64,000 bases of DNA from Deinandra increscens subsp. villosa (GCA_039602395.1 JBCNJP010000006.1:53905502-53969501), one strand, 5' to 3'; counted from the first letter of the stretch, positions 20,253-33,098 are shown. Notes: generated by a model from the sequence alone, not told the origin. Program-made: numbers and translations.

Positions 20253-20693
20253 TATAATTATATATTTAAGAAGGGTTATTTATTTCGTCCCTATGGTTAA
20301 GAGAATAATACTAACAATGTTAGTAAACTTCACACAAAGTAACAAGATTTTGAAACCACCGATTGCCTGATACATAAAAAGATATATGTATGTTGCAATA
20401 AGTAGCAAACCACAAGGACTAAATTTTAAATATACTCTTTTATCTTTTTAGGAAACACATAAATGGTCCTTCTAATTTACAGTTTTAACAAAACATTTAC
20501 TAATTTTTGTGAGAGGTTTAAAATTGTTATTTAACACAATTTTTAACATAATATTTAACAGAAATTAGCCCTAGACTCCAAACGTGTCACACAATCAAAA
20601 CCACCAACTCTAAACGTGCAAATTTTTAAAACTTAAAACCAAAATGCTTGAATTTGGCCAAATGAGAAGGATCATTTGTGTAATGTTTCTTAA
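20253..20693. other. AT-rich DNA, nothing recognised
   Basis: No ORF, repeat boundary or RNA gene that I can support. Confidence 0.4.
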
Positions 20694-20725
20694 CTAAAGA
20701 TCAACCGCGTGTTGCTGCGGTAATT
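20694..20725 (-). other. Minus-strand Helitron 3' terminus, degraded
   Basis: The complement reads ACCGCAGCAACACGCGGT, a hairpin of the kind found at Helitron 3' ends, then TGATCTTTAG and a T. It closely matches the plus-strand terminus at 26014-26041 (ACCGCAGCAACGCGCGGT then TCTAG), with the expected CTAG changed to TTAG. The element body would extend rightward, over the RPA-like pseudogene. The other end is not resolved. Confidence 0.55.
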
Positions 20726-20803
20726 ACGAAGGTATTTTTAATGTAATAGTGAAGGAAAGGATGGTATATTACATGATATTATAAAGAATGTGGTTCGCTT
20801 AGT

Positions 20804-21311
20804 CTATATTGGGTTGAAATTAATGTATTGTGTATCTAGAGCTGGCCGAAGTGATCTTTTCAGACCAGATGTTGTTGGAGGATGACGGAAGTCTGTGTCT
20901 GCTGCAGGGGTTTGAGGGGAAATAGAGGCAGTAGGTTGGTTGATAAGATCGGCTCTATGGACAGTAAAAGATGTTAAAACCTGCTCGTGTGTATGCCTTC
21001 GCACGCAAATAGAGAGTAAAAATTGTTCCTCTTGTTGAAAGTAATGGTTGTGGTATAATTGAAGAATCTATAAACCCATCGATCGTAATAAGATCTGAAG
21101 CTGAACGATCAATCATTACACGTGTTGCATCAACATAGATAATGGCCACATCACTTGCTGGATTATTGGTTATGGTGGTATTCAAAACGAACCTGTAAAA
21201 GAAAGATTCAAGTAAATCCTCAAAAGACAAAAGGCTAAATTGTAGTTTAGAAGACGTACATATATTTATAGTTTGAAGATGCAAGATGTTCGACACAGAA
21301 TAAATCGCCAC
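20804..21311 (-). pseudogene. Broken RPA1-like OB-fold ORF, probably Helitron-borne
   Basis: Two overlapping frames (21311-20955 and 21004-20804) read like the C-terminal OB-fold and tail of replication protein A large-subunit-like proteins carried by plant Helitrons. Landmarks are RFVLNTTITNN, VAIIYVDATRVMIDRSASDL and IPQPLLSTRGTIFTLYLR, followed after a frame change by a Ser/Pro-rich tail and GLKRSLRPAL. The single-stranded DNA-binding protein would assist rolling-circle transposition. A Helitron-type 3' hairpin lies about 80 bases downstream on the same strand, which supports the assignment. N-terminal exons are not recognisable in 21312-24320. The identification rests on pattern memory and is tentative. 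Confidence 0.45.
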
Positions 21312-24300
21312 CTCTTGAATAAAGTTGTTCTCTGCAGGTTGGGATTGGACAATATGTTTTAAACCATGGGTATCCGGTAATAAAATCTGTGTGACTGCAG
21401 TATCACATGCATAAATTTGGCACTAGCACTCCATAAATCTGCATGGGTTTATAGTTCAACGTTAATATAAGGGATAGATCATAACATAGACTAAACTAAA
21501 GTATCCGTTGCATTTTTAAAGAAAAATAACCTTGGCTTCATACTTATGAAGTTACATAATCTGAGCAGCCATATAAAGCGGCGAGCTACATAAGGTTTAT
21601 GCAACGTCTCTAGCTTTCAAAGACCTGCAAATATAAAGTTACTTAATTTACCTTGCAGAACCAAAAAGTGACATTTACTTATGAACGAATTGAATCGGTT
21701 ATTTTAGTATCGGGTAAAATAATAAAAAAATAGATAAAAACAAAGCAGGTCAAACTGTGCCGTAACTTTTTTTTTAAACTTTTGAATGTTTAACACCTTT
21801 AGCGTCCTACAACTAAGAGTTCATAGTCATAATAAAATATATAAACGGGAAAAATGAAAAAGATCAGCAAGCGACAAAAAATAGAATCGTCTAATCAGCT
21901 CGCTAACCTCTGGAGTTTCACGAACCAAACTAAGAAACAAAACTTGGTTAGTGGGCTAATTGATTCGCTCATAGGTCATGATTGCGTGTTACATAATCAA
22001 ATAGAAACCTAGATATTAAGCTTGGTAATGAGACTTTGCATCTTCAAGATGAGTTGGTAAAAGTAATTAAAGCAATGTTGAAAATACAGATGGAAGGATT
22101 ATAATTGAACTGATTGACTACAAATTGAAGAGCAGAACACCAAACTTCAAACCACTTAAAATGAAAAGTGCAATATTAATATCCATTGTCTCGATCTATC
22201 TCCAAGCGTTTGATTAAGAAGAAATTTGACCACTAACCCAAAACCCAAAGAGAATGATGCTTTATATATAATAAATCATAATCATCTTAAAAGGAATTTA
22301 AGAAATAAATGATGTAACCTAGCAAAAAATAGCATATGTGTTTCAATGTTGATTAGAGTTCCCTGTTCACATAAAAACTCCCACAATATAATGATGTCTG
22401 CCAATACATTGTTCAATGCTGAAACTACATTGTCTCATTAAAACCTTACAATACACATTGAGGGCCTGCTCTTGTACAAATCCTAAACCTACTAAAGCCT
22501 ACTTGAAATACTAAAGACTGCAGGGGTTGCAATTATGAATATAATATTAGGAGGCAGGAGCAACATAATAAACTATTAATGTCAGTCAAAAACTACTAAG
22601 AATATCAAGTTTATTGTAATGCCTCGAATCCTATTCTCATCAATATGGTACCTAAATTTGAACTATAAGATAGAAAATTTCAAAAAAAAAAAATTAATAA
22701 TAAATAAAAAAAATTCAATAGCAATCGTCAATCCATTCTTAGAGATTAGGTTGACATAGGTTACCTGATTCGTAATAGTTGTGAGCACGATAAAGGCAGA
22801 TGGGTTTATCTCAGTTTTTATGATTCTTATTTCAACCTACAAACGCCTTGGTGGCTAGGCCACTTCTTCAATTGATTCCATTCATTCATAAACACGCTTG
22901 AATAGTTGAATGTGCACTATTGAACTCCTACTTTCCTACTGCTGATCTTCATCTCAATAATTGGCCTCCTCTTGGTATTAAAAATAAATACAAAATATAG
23001 TTAATCTTTAACAGCGATAGTTCTTGTTAAGAATGAGAGTTTCAAAATCACAAGGACCATCTTCAAGATCTCAAATAATTGAACCTAAAGTATCCAATGG
23101 TGAATAATCGTAAGTTTCTAGAGATATCTTGGGATATCCTAAAGAACGTTATGATATATTTATATCTATCCAGAATACTTGTAAAAAGCGTAATAATATT
23201 CCAAAATATATTATCATAATGAAGAACCTGAAACATATAGAATCTATTATAAACTCTATATACACTTTCTACACCTTAGAGTTAAAAATAATTGGTATCC
23301 TATTGTGGTAAATAAGTATTTACAAACCTGGTAATGAAAAATAGAGAATATGTTTTGGGTTCTACTTATTACCTATGTTACCTTATATATCCTCATAACT
23401 CTGATAAACCAATATTATTGTGAATTTGTACATTCTATCTAACACCATAAGATTTATAAAGAATTTTCCTATAAATCAACCAAATTCACAGGTTCAGGCC
23501 ATATATCACATGAATTCTAATTATTCTCTTAAGATGCAAGCCATCCCTTAACATCAATCATTCGCTCAATATGCAAATCATCCTTTAACATCAATTAGAA
23601 ATCGAAGAAATTTTAACCCTAAATTCGAATTCAAGGACTCCCAATTGCCAAAAATATCGCATAGCCTCAAATTCCAGTCCTAAACCAAATTTCTTAAATA
23701 TCCCGTTCAACTATGATTTAAGAAAAACTGGGAGGCATATAAACAGATGGAAAATTAGCCCCTACAGGAATCGTAAAGAAAGAGAAATAAAAGTTTAGAA
23801 TAACACTCGAACCTCGTTGAAGAGATTATTAGAACAAAAAACAGAGAAATCGTCATATGTTATCAATTATTAAATAAAAGTAATGAATTAGGGCACATAC
23901 CTGTGTATGCCAATATCTTATATCTGTGATGTTAAACAGCTAACGTAAGAAAGAAGAAGAGCTTTAGTGAAAATAAGAACTTAAAAAGCAAGAATATACA
24001 TTAAACAAATTACCTATTTATCGAAGAAAGCAAGAAGAAATCGTCGAAGAAATGGTGTAGCAAAAAACGAAGAAGGAGTCGAATTCAATTGGAGTAAACT
24101 CAGAGGAGCACGTGTAATCCCCTAAACCTTCTTCATGCTGAGTAGGCAGGAAAATAAGCCACATATGTAAGTTAGATACTGACACGTAGATAACGAAGAT
24201 AAATAAAAAAAATTTCTTCAAAACGGGAGTCGATCCCTGGTATTTCAACAAAAAAAAAGATTTTGTAAAAGAACTTAAAACCACTGCGACAGTGGTATGG

Positions 24301-24466
24301 TAGGTGCCATATTTCAAGAAACTAAATACTTATATAAATATTGGTTTTTAGTATAAAATATGTGAATTGGCACAAAACCATAGGTGAGGTTTGCTATTGT
24401 ATATATATACAAAGGAGGAAGAGGCTTATGGTTTCGTGCCTATTTTGTCTTTTTCCAAAAAAAAAT

Positions 24467-24471
<5 letters not shown>
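21312..24471. other. AT-rich DNA, probable Helitron interior, no gene recognised
   Basis: Only short ORFs that look like chance. A small fold-back is present: GGCACAAAACCATA at 24370-24383 pairs with the complement of TATGGTTTCGTGCC near 24427-24440. I could not find a convincing 5' end for the minus-strand Helitron. Confidence 0.4.

Positions 24472-24528
<57 letters not shown>
24472..24528. repeat. (TA)n microsatellite
   Basis: A run of about 28 TA units. Length is likely variable between individuals and prone to assembly error. Confidence 0.95.
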
Positions 24529-24530
<2 letters not shown>

Positions 24531-24840
24531 GAAAAATTTAACAAAACATCATCTACCCCAACTGGTGTGGACTCTCACCCTCTTAACCCAAGACCCAAGT
24601 TCTAATCCTTCAAACACCTCTTTTTTTTTTAATATAGCGGCCTTTTCTGTTTTTGATTTTTATTTTATTATCTAATATTAATATTTGCTTTTTAAACATG
24701 TTAGGATTTTTATTTTTAGTTTCTTTTAATTTATAGATCGTTACTACTTTAATATTTTATGTTTTCTATTTTTTTTTAATTTTATTATAAACTATTAATA
24801 TTAATATTTGCTTTTAAATATGTTAAGCTTTTTATTTTTA

Positions 24841-25315
24841 TTCTCAGTTCGGATAGTTCGTTACCGTTATCATTTTTATGTATGTTTATTTATTAAAAAA
24901 AAAACGTTTGCAATGTTGTCGGAGTGGTTACTTTTTTGGATTTGTAGGGTCTTTGTTTTGGTTTGGCGTAAGTTCGAACCTTCCTACTTTAAATTTGACC
25001 CATATTTTTTTCACTAGAATATAACCTTATTTTATGATATAGGTTTTTAAGTGTATTAGGTAGTACATATTTTTTTTTTCAATTCGGGTTGTTCGTTACC
25101 GTTATCATTTTTTATGTATGTTTGTGTATAATATTTATTAAAAAATAAACCGTTTGCAATGTTGTCGGAGTGGTTACTTTTTGGATTTGTAGGGTCTTTG
25201 TTTTGGTTTAGCACAAGTTCGAACCTTCCCACTTTAAATTTGACCCATATTTTTTTTCACTAGAACATAACCTTATAGGTTTTTAAGTGTATTAGGTAGC
25301 ACATATTTAACACGA
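24841..25315. repeat. Two tandem tRNA-like (SINE-like) modules of about 240 bp
   Basis: Units 24841-25075 and 25076-25315 share long identical words such as GTTCGTTACCGTTATCAT, TGTCGGAGTGGTTAC and AAATTTGACCCATATTTTTT. Each has a TGTCGGAGTGG word resembling a Pol III A box of Leu/Ser tRNAs and AGTTCGAACCTT resembling a B box about 60 bases on. A diverged third pair may lie at 24560-24620 (TGGTGTGGAC and AAGTTCTAATCC). No tRNA fold is preserved. Confidence 0.5.
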
Positions 25316-25990
25316 ATAAAGGAAAGAGTCAATACATAGGCTGTTTGACACACACACACAAAAAAATGATACTGAAAGTGCCTGGATATAGAGAGCTTTA
25401 TTCCAAATGATGCGTGGTATTATGCTGCTGAGTAAGAGTTTGTAGAAAGAAAATATAGGTTTAAAACTTATAAACTGGATTTTAAATATGTCATGTAATG
25501 CAGATATTAAGTGCAAGAATATGAACAATTAAAGGTTAAAGATATAGAATGTAATATCTGGAATTTATAAGAGATGTGTTTATACAAAAATTATATAACA
25601 TGGAATAAGAGGTAAATAAAATTTTCAAAACTGCCTAATACACTTATAAACCTATATATTCTCTACTTTATATACTCTTTTCCTGTATTTTCCACGAACC
25701 AAATAAATGGTAAATACATAGGATATTTTACCAAAAAAAAATTATTATACTGAAAGTGCTTCGATACGGAGAGTTTTATTCCAAACGACGCGTTGATTTT
25801 AAATATGGAATGTAATACAGATATTAAGTGCACCGATATGAACAATTAAAGATTGAAGATATGAAACGTAACAACTGAATTTATGGGAGAGACGTTTATA
25901 CAAAAGTTATATAACATGGAATAAGAGGTAAATGAGATTTTCGGAATTGCTTAATACAGTTATTAACCTATATTTTCTTTATTTTATTCA
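25316..25990. repeat. Diverged tandem duplication of about 300-350 bp
   Basis: Segments 25316-25670 and 25700-25990 share ACTGAAAGTGC, AGATATTAAGTGCA, ATATAACATGGAATAAGAGG and other words in the same order. The second copy lacks about 60 bases present in the first. Both precede the Helitron 3' terminus at 26041. Confidence 0.7.
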
Positions 25991-26013
25991 CTTTTTTTTT
26001 ATCTTCCCCGACT

Positions 26014-26041
26014 ACCGCAGCAACGCGCGGTCAAAATCTAG
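26014..26041 (+). other. Plus-strand Helitron 3' terminus
   Basis: The hairpin-forming ACCGCAGCAACGCGCGGT is followed by CAAAATCTAG and then T, the usual Helitron end. The tandem duplications to its left may be part of the same element, a common arrangement. The 5' end was not found. Confidence 0.65.
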
Positions 26042-29000
26042 TTGTATATATATACAATATAAAGTCCAACAAAGTCCAACAGTCCAACGTCTCGAAGTTT
26101 GGAGGATTTTCTTGAATTCTTTGTTAGGAAAACACAAGGCCCAAAACACAAAGCCCAGAAAGGCCCACTAAAATTTGATCCGTTTTTCTTTTTCTTACAC
26201 ACAGGCCACAGCCACACAGGCCTCAAGTATTAGCTTTTAGACTTTTAGCCTTTAGAATACTATGTTTTGATTTGTTATTTATTTTCAAACTATTTTATAA
26301 TTCTGGATGTTTAAACTTTATAAGTAGTAAATTTAAAAATCATTTCATGTATTTTTATAGTAAGATCCATAACACATATGAAAAGAACACATGAATAATA
26401 AGGTTTAAGTTTATCATGATTAACTTGTTTACATTAGGCCGAGTTTGATTTAACATGTTTAATTTAATGAGTCACGCTAGCTTTTGCATGTTTGATTAAA
26501 TACAACGTCCTGTCTACCTATTTAGTTTTAAAAAAATATATAATAACAAAATAATATCTTATAAGGTCAACTTATACGCTAACTGTACAACATGTTTATA
26601 TTAATCCCGACAACCCGCAAACCCATTTATGACTTGTTTTACACTTTACTCATTTACAAACTAGTTTTCTTTAAAACAAAACAGGTCGAAAGGATCATCT
26701 CTCCTTGTTTAGATCAAAGAGTATTTTTTTAACATAATGGAAATTAAGGATTAAATTTATATTTTACAACCATAATTGTATACTTAATTATGATAATAGT
26801 TTTTCTGGAAGTAAACCAAAGGGAGCAGGTAATGAGAATTGTAACAAAATAAATTAAATATTATGAATTTAAATTTAATTTCAAGTATGACAAATATTTC
26901 AATTTTGGGGGGCAAAGTTTCTCTTGACTTTTAAATAAAAATAATATAAAAAATGAAAAAAGACAAGATCATTCTAAAATATTTTGTAGGGCCTCAATGA
27001 ATATAGACAATCTGGCATATCCCATGTTCATTATTATATGCATAGCAATTATAAAATCTTTTAGATATATGAAAATCAAAATCAAAATGAGACATATTTT
27101 CCTATATACAAAAAAGAGAAACTTTCATGAATAGAAAGTCCCTCTTTGATACTCCTAACCAAGCGGGTGTTACCGTGTTACAAGTTTACTTTATTGTTCT
27201 ACCGCACATTTTATCAGAGAAAATAAGACTAATAAACACAATCTTATATTAGTCTTATATTTGCCCAAATGTTGTCGTAAATCACGTTGACTCGCAACAA
27301 GATGGTCAAAGACAAGAAATGGAAGTTGATGGTAGTTAAGTGGGTTAATGTTAAGGTAAATACAAGTCATTCTTGAGTGATAAGTTGGTGGATTTTAGTA
27401 AGCATACTATGAAGCAAAGGGATAATAATCTAATATATAGAAAGGGGTAGCTTTGGTTAGTTGGAGGGTGGAGGTATATTTATTTAAGCTTCACATGCAA
27501 TGTTCATAGATATAAAGAAGCTTCATCTACTTCATTGGATCCACATGTACCCATCACCTTATTTATATGCAAACACTTCCACCTCCTTGTATTTACTCAT
27601 TTGGACCACAATAACATTCTTCCATCATGAACTACATTATATACTTTAATTATATGTATAAAGATAAAATATAATAACAAGATTTTGTAAGCTAAGAAGA
27701 GTGGGAGGAAGTATAGAGCAACACTTGTCCAATTTTTCATTCTTATTCTTCTTAGATGTTATCTTTTCTATTCTTCTATATATCAATTTCAATATCTCCC
27801 TAAGGGTGGAAGGGTGTGGAAAGAGTAGGTTTGGAATGAACGAGAGAGAGGCGAAAAAATTGATATAAGAATGAATACGAGAGTGACATGTGATAAAAGT
27901 TATAGTTTTTTTTATTAGGAAGTGAATCTCCTCACCAATTAATCTCTCAAATTCTAATCCACTCTATGTGTCTCTCTAAAATGGTTTCATCTGCTAGTTC
28001 GTCAAAAGCTTGGATGCAAGTGATTTTAATTGAAGTCTTCAAAGAGACTACCCATTTAAATATCAAAGGCTTTTATTTTAATATTAGGACATTTTATTTT
28101 AATATTAGGACATGTGGTATACATGGTGTTATGGGTGGTGTTATAGTAATGTTATCATGTCACGTGGATGATGACTAGATAACAGCATTGGGGTAGTGTG
28201 ATCAGGGTATACATGGTGTGGTGTCTGGTGTTAAGTTGTTTTTTATTAGTTTAAAAAATATATATTAAAATATGTGGAATATTATGATTGGAGCAAGTTA
28301 CCTTGCTCCCTCCCTCCCCTCTACGCCGTTGAAAAGTCCACACCCCAACGCACATCACCCATCACGCACCCATCACGCGAGGGTGAAATGATTTCACGCC
28401 GTAGCTTTGTGTCATATAGTCCCTCAACATACACCACCAAAAACACCACCATACCAATTACCCTTATGATAAATGATGCATATAATGGTGTTTATTATGA
28501 GGTTAAGATTTTTAGGGCTCAAGTCACATAAAAACAATAATTAGGTTTAAAACCAAGAGTAGTTCTATTTGTTATTTTAAAAAAAAATTAATATAATTAA
28601 TTAAGATTGAAGAGTAATCTATAAGCATGTGATATAATGCATTAATTACCTGGATTTTGTGTACACCAGGACATGAGTCAACCATGCACAATTTGTTAAT
28701 ATTAAAACAATAAATTTAATTGATTAAGCAAACACCTTCATTATTAAATGATCAACTAACATGTTCTTTTTAACTTTTCTAAAACTTTTTGAATGGCGTT
28801 TGGGAAACTACCTTAAAGTTTTAATATTGGAGTGAGTCTTCTTGATACGAAATTATAACCGTCTATACATAAATTTAACAGTTCAGACTTGACTCATCTA
28901 GAGCACCATTAAGAAGGAAGCCCCCATTGAAAAATACCCCTTAATTCAGATTTAAACTTGAGACCTTAAAGATCCCAAAATTTAAATTTTTATATTTTCA

Positions 29001-29064
29001 GTAACATATAAAATTAAAATAACAGTGGTTTTTCTAAGTGGGAAAACAACTTATAAAAAAATTG
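26042..29064. other. AT-rich intergenic DNA without recognised genes
   Basis: Only short ORFs of no recognisable character. A 21-bp direct repeat around ATTTTATTTTAATATTAGG lies at about 28069-28110. A patch of higher GC at 28300-28400 has no clear identity. Confidence 0.4.
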
Positions 29065-29764
29065 TCACACCCTAACCGAGTGAAATACGTCGGAGCGNNN
29101 NNNNNNNNNNNNNNNNNNNNNNNNNNNNNNNNNNNNNNNNNNNNNNNNNNNNNNNNNNNNNNNNNNNNNNNNNNNNNNNNNNNNNNNNNNNNNNNNNNNN
29201 NNNNNNNNNNNNNNNNNNNNNNNNNNNNNNNNNNNNNNNNNNNNNNNNNNNNNNNNNNNNNNNNNNNNNNNNNNNNNNNNNNNNNNNNNNNNNNNNNNNN
29301 NNNNNNNNNNNNNNNNNNNNNNNNNNNNNNNNNNNNNNNNNNNNNNNNNNNNNNNNNNNNNNNNNNNNNNNNNNNNNNNNNNNNNNNNNNNNNNNNNNNN
29401 NNNNNNNNNNNNNNNNNNNNNNNNNNNNNNNNNNNNNNNNNNNNNNNNNNNNNNNNNNNNNNNNNNNNNNNNNNNNNNNNNNNNNNNNNNNNNNNNNNNN
29501 NNNNNNNNNNNNNNNNNNNNNNNNNNNNNNNNNNNNNNNNNNNNNNNNNNNNNNNNNNNNNNNNNNNNNNNNNNNNNNNNNNNNNNNNNNNNNNNNNGAG
29601 AATTATCCAGATGCAAACAATAGTAAGTTAAGGTTGCGATAATTCTTAATCAAACCCATTTCATGAAAATCTAAAATAACAAAATCCAAATATTAAACCA
29701 GACAAAGCTAACAAACATAAATATTCATTTTAAAGTTTGAGACTAGGCCCTCATATATCCTAAG
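29065..29764. repeat. Gypsy-type LTR fragment split by the assembly gap
   Basis: The bases before the gap (29065-29097) and after it (29598-29764) both align, in order, with 62948-63160, for example TTAATCA...CCCAT and CCAGAT. They are pieces of one LTR-like repeat with TCACACCC at one edge. The fragment ends where the second Copia element begins at 29765. Confidence 0.6.
29098..29597. other. Assembly gap, 500 N
   Basis: Exactly 500 N, a placeholder size. Any ORF drawn through it is meaningless. Confidence 0.99.
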
Positions 29765-29978
29765 TGTCAACATCAATCAAGAAAGTGAGCGGGAGGCGGA
29801 TCGTGCACAACTCAAGCCATTTTAACAAACGAAACAATTAACAACGAGGTAAATAAGACTCAATTTTTCATTCAACAACCAAGAACAGGTTACAAAAGAC
29901 TTAGTGTACAGTTCTGGAAAACATCTCAGATTACACACACTTAAGGAAACTTGTTCTCAAAATCTAAACAGAATCTAC

Positions 29979-29988
29979 TATATATAAG
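29979..29988 (-). promoter_or_regulatory. TATA box in the Copia 2 LTR
   Basis: The sense strand reads TTATATATAG here, about 160 bases into the LTR, a position comparable to the box in the Copia 1 LTR. Confidence 0.55.
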
Positions 29989-30016
29989 AAACCCGATCAC
30001 CTGAACTGGACTTTGT

Positions 30017-30033
30017 CCGAACTGGCAGTTCGG
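30017..30033. repeat. 17-bp palindrome CCGAACTGGCAGTTCGG
   Basis: A perfect palindrome around a central G in the LTR, followed by further half-sites (CCAGTTCG, GCAGTTCGG) to 30068. Related half-sites and two-armed sites recur in the pol-ORF3 spacer of the same element (55985-56690). Confidence 0.85.
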
Positions 30034-30145
30034 GTGCCAGTTCGTCCACGGTTTGGGTGCAGTTCGGCTAAGTAGGTTTAGACTTGAACTTTTCTTCTGT
30101 AATCTTCTGTCTGATCCAGCATTTTGCCATCTGCATATATCAACA

Positions 30146-30160
30146 AATTCCCCCTTTGGC
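30146..30160 (-). other. Polypurine tract of Copia element 2
   Basis: The sense strand reads GCCAAAGGGGGAATT immediately before the LTR TGTTGA. This is where second-strand DNA synthesis would be primed. The last codons and TGA stop of ORF3 overlap it. Confidence 0.8.
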
Positions 30161-30192
30161 AAATGCTGGTCCGTTTATTTCATTCTTGAGCT

Positions 30193-30197
30193 CCAGC
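30193..30197. other. Target duplication of the Gypsy insertion, left copy (CCAGC)
   Basis: Matches CCAGC at 45388-45392. Removing the insertion and one copy joins the C-terminal reading frame of ORF3 across the site. Confidence 0.85.
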
Positions 30198-33095
30198 TGT
30201 GACACCCGGCGAATCCGGTGAATTTTTCCAGACAAACACGAACATGGACAATTATTTATATCAAACATGCATGCATTCATACATCTAAAAGGAGTGTTAG
30301 ATGGGTCATGGAGTCCATGGACAATCACATACGAGTCGAGTTGGTCCTGCACGTTGGTTGACATAAAATTAACAAACGCTAACAAGGAATAATAATTTCT
30401 TAATGCACAATTCTATGATCTTATGTGAACTTGCCTGTAAGTTGATTTACATATTTATGAATTTATGCGAATCCGTGTGTTACCTACATTACACAACATG
30501 ACGGGATAACTTTATGAGCCGAGCACCTACGTAACGATTAAATTGGAACAATTAATCATGCACGCACACACTCGGCTTAGGACTTGTAAACTAGGAGATC
30601 CTATTCGAAAACGTTAAAGAATTAAGCAGGGTTTAGTGTACATTGAATTTGAAAATATAACTTAATCCTTACAATATCTCCATAAACCGTCGCCTACTTT
30701 CCCTCACCTCCCCCCTCATATTCGCGAACAAGCTCTCCCTCTCTCTCCCTTACGATCGCAAGCAATCCTCTCTTCTTCTCTTCAACAAGTAGACCCCATC
30801 TCCAGAGTTGCTGCTAAATTCCGAAGGTCATAGGAGTGCTCATGCTATCTAGTAACACTATGCAGTTCACGGGGAATACCGAACACCCTATAACCGAAGG
30901 TAACCCTTCTCTCCTCTCGATTCCTCTTCTGTTGCGAAACTCAAATGGGTTCAACTTCGGGTTAGTTGTGTTCTTGCGTACTATGTGCTAATATGGCATG
31001 AATGGGTGCTAGGATTTCTAGTCATTAATGATTGTGGAGAACCGATAGGTACTTTGTTGTAAACTTAGAACCCTAATGCCAAATCTGGCAAGCTCATCGA
31101 CAAGCATACATGTTTCGTAGTATTATTGTTTATTAATGTGCCAACTGATATGTACTCTAGCTATTTGATATAATATCTAACCCATAATTATGATGACATT
31201 AAGTGATGAGGTGTATGCATGAATCGGTGTATGTGGCCAAGTGTTAACCCCCCTAATATTAAAAATTGTAGACACAAAGTACGTGGCATGCATGGTTGTG
31301 GCCATAATTCTTTAGATGGATGTATATAGCCTGCATACCTAAGGGTGTTATTAAGGGCTGGGAAACACTTTGATATGTTTTAGAACCCTTAGAATGAATC
31401 AAAGAAATTTTTAAACAACACTTGGATGCATCACGTTTTTGGACAGCTTGCTGTCAAGATTTTGGGTCAACTTCGCGAGGTCATAACTCACTCAGCTTTT
31501 AACGAATTTGAGTGATTCTTTTTCCAGAATTTAAGTTAATGTGTTAGCTTTAAAACCCAGGTGGTGGAACTCCATTTAACTAAGATTTCGACCCCCGTTC
31601 TGCTTTTGCAAAAACAGTGCGTAACAGCCCCAATTTTCTGAGTTATGGTTATAAAATAAATAGTTTGGGCTATCTAAGCAATTGGCATGATTATGATTTT
31701 TGGTATGAATGATATTAATATAGTTGGGCTGTTGTGGTTAAAATATGGATCTCTAGTTGGATGTCAAAAGCTTTGAACATGATAGTTTTATGAAACGGTT
31801 TGGATAAATATGAATTGTGGTAATTTTCGGTTGGGTTAGCTTTATGTAATGGGGAAAGCAATTGGATAAATCTTAGAAGCTTGGTTAGTGACTTTAAATT
31901 ATCTTGGTATGCTTACATGTCCAACTTGTTGAATTTAGGAAACTCTCATATGCAACTTAGATAATTCACAATTTCACATGGGATATGTGTTATGCATAAA
32001 ATATGTTATATCTGTTGAGAAGCTAGCTTGTGATCACGTGTGTTGATGTTATATAGCAATTTAGGTGCATGCTAAAAAACGTGCAATATGTGTCAACTTA
32101 TTATATTTAGTGACTTGCTACTCATAGAAACTTTTCAGGTATTTGAAAGTTCAATCAAACCATCGAAATCAACTATTAATGAGTAACCAACGTGTCATCA
32201 CGGTCGGTTCGAGTCAGTCCTGTCATTCTCGCACTGTAGTCTCACATGGTTGCAACATATAGGTGATTCGTAGGATAGTCACCAGTTCATTTCACTCATA
32301 TTATTTCAAGTCTTGCCGAACACCCGAAGGTGAGTTCTTTAACACCTTCTCTCTGAGTACCTCCTTGAGATGGAAAAGCATGCTACAAACAGTTTTGGTA
32401 ATATAATTATATAGCTGATCACGTATGTGCATACATAACACATATTTGAAATCCTTACATTTTCGGGCCGTTAATTTCTGAGAAAGCGAGGTTATATTGA
32501 GTAGTACCACTGGGTTTCACAAACCCCACCCGCGTTAGTCGCTCTAACTCGACTGGATGTCGAACGGGTGTAACATTAGCCTAGACAATATCATCATTGT
32601 CCGTGTTAGACGATGGTGGAAAGGCATTACAAGCACAAATAGTCACGCTTTGGTTGCGAACCATATAGTGACAACAATATTGGCCTAGCTAGCGACAAAT
32701 ACAATTATGATTACATTGGTACAAACATTGTTACAAACAATTACTTTCTTTAATTGGTATTTATGAACTCACCAGCCTTTGCGCTGACCCTCAAAGCATG
32801 TCTCTTGCAGGTCACTGAGGTACGAGCACGTAGGGTGCATGGTTGCATGGAGTCTTAAACATTTTGTCGGTGTTTTCAAACATGTTTCTCTTTGGGGTTA
32901 CTTTTACTATTTGGTTTTGGGCGCGTGTTTTGCGTTGTACACTTTTACTTACGCATTATGCTTCCGCAATTCTTAAATTATTTTTGGTGTGTTTTAAATT
33001 GTATGTTTGTTGGTTTGGTATGGCTAGTGACTCAGATCCTGGTTTTTCACAAGCCTCGCGGTAATACTCCGCGGGTGGAATTTGAGGGTGTGAGA
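30198..33095 (+). repeat. 5' LTR of the Gypsy element
   Basis: A 2898-bp LTR with TGTGACACCC at its start and GGGTGTGAGA at its end; the final CA has mutated to GA compared with the 3' copy. Short hydrophobic ORFs near its end (about 32843-33122) recur in the 3' LTR only because the LTRs are copies. Confidence 0.9.
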
Positions 33096-33098
33096 GAC

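Larger units (their letters stand above)
29765..30145 (-). repeat. 3' LTR of Copia element 2
   Basis: On the minus strand it runs from TGTTGATATATGC (30145), directly after a polypurine tract, to GATGTTGACA (29765), 381 bp, close to the 374 bp of the Copia 1 LTR. It carries a TATA box and a 17-bp palindrome. The inner edge is secure because of the polypurine tract. The outer edge is inferred from the TG...CA rule. Confidence 0.7.

Noticed and set aside
24018..24317. 99-codon minus-strand ORF
   Set aside because: AT-rich, no recognisable domain, no homologue in the window; consistent with chance.
28130..28450. Possible MITE around the GC-richer patch
   Set aside because: Some GGTGTT/AACACC words face each other, but I could not define inverted ends or a target duplication.
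29038..29631. ORFs crossing the first N run
   Set aside because: They exist only because N codons were read as open; the real coding part is under 25 codons on each side.
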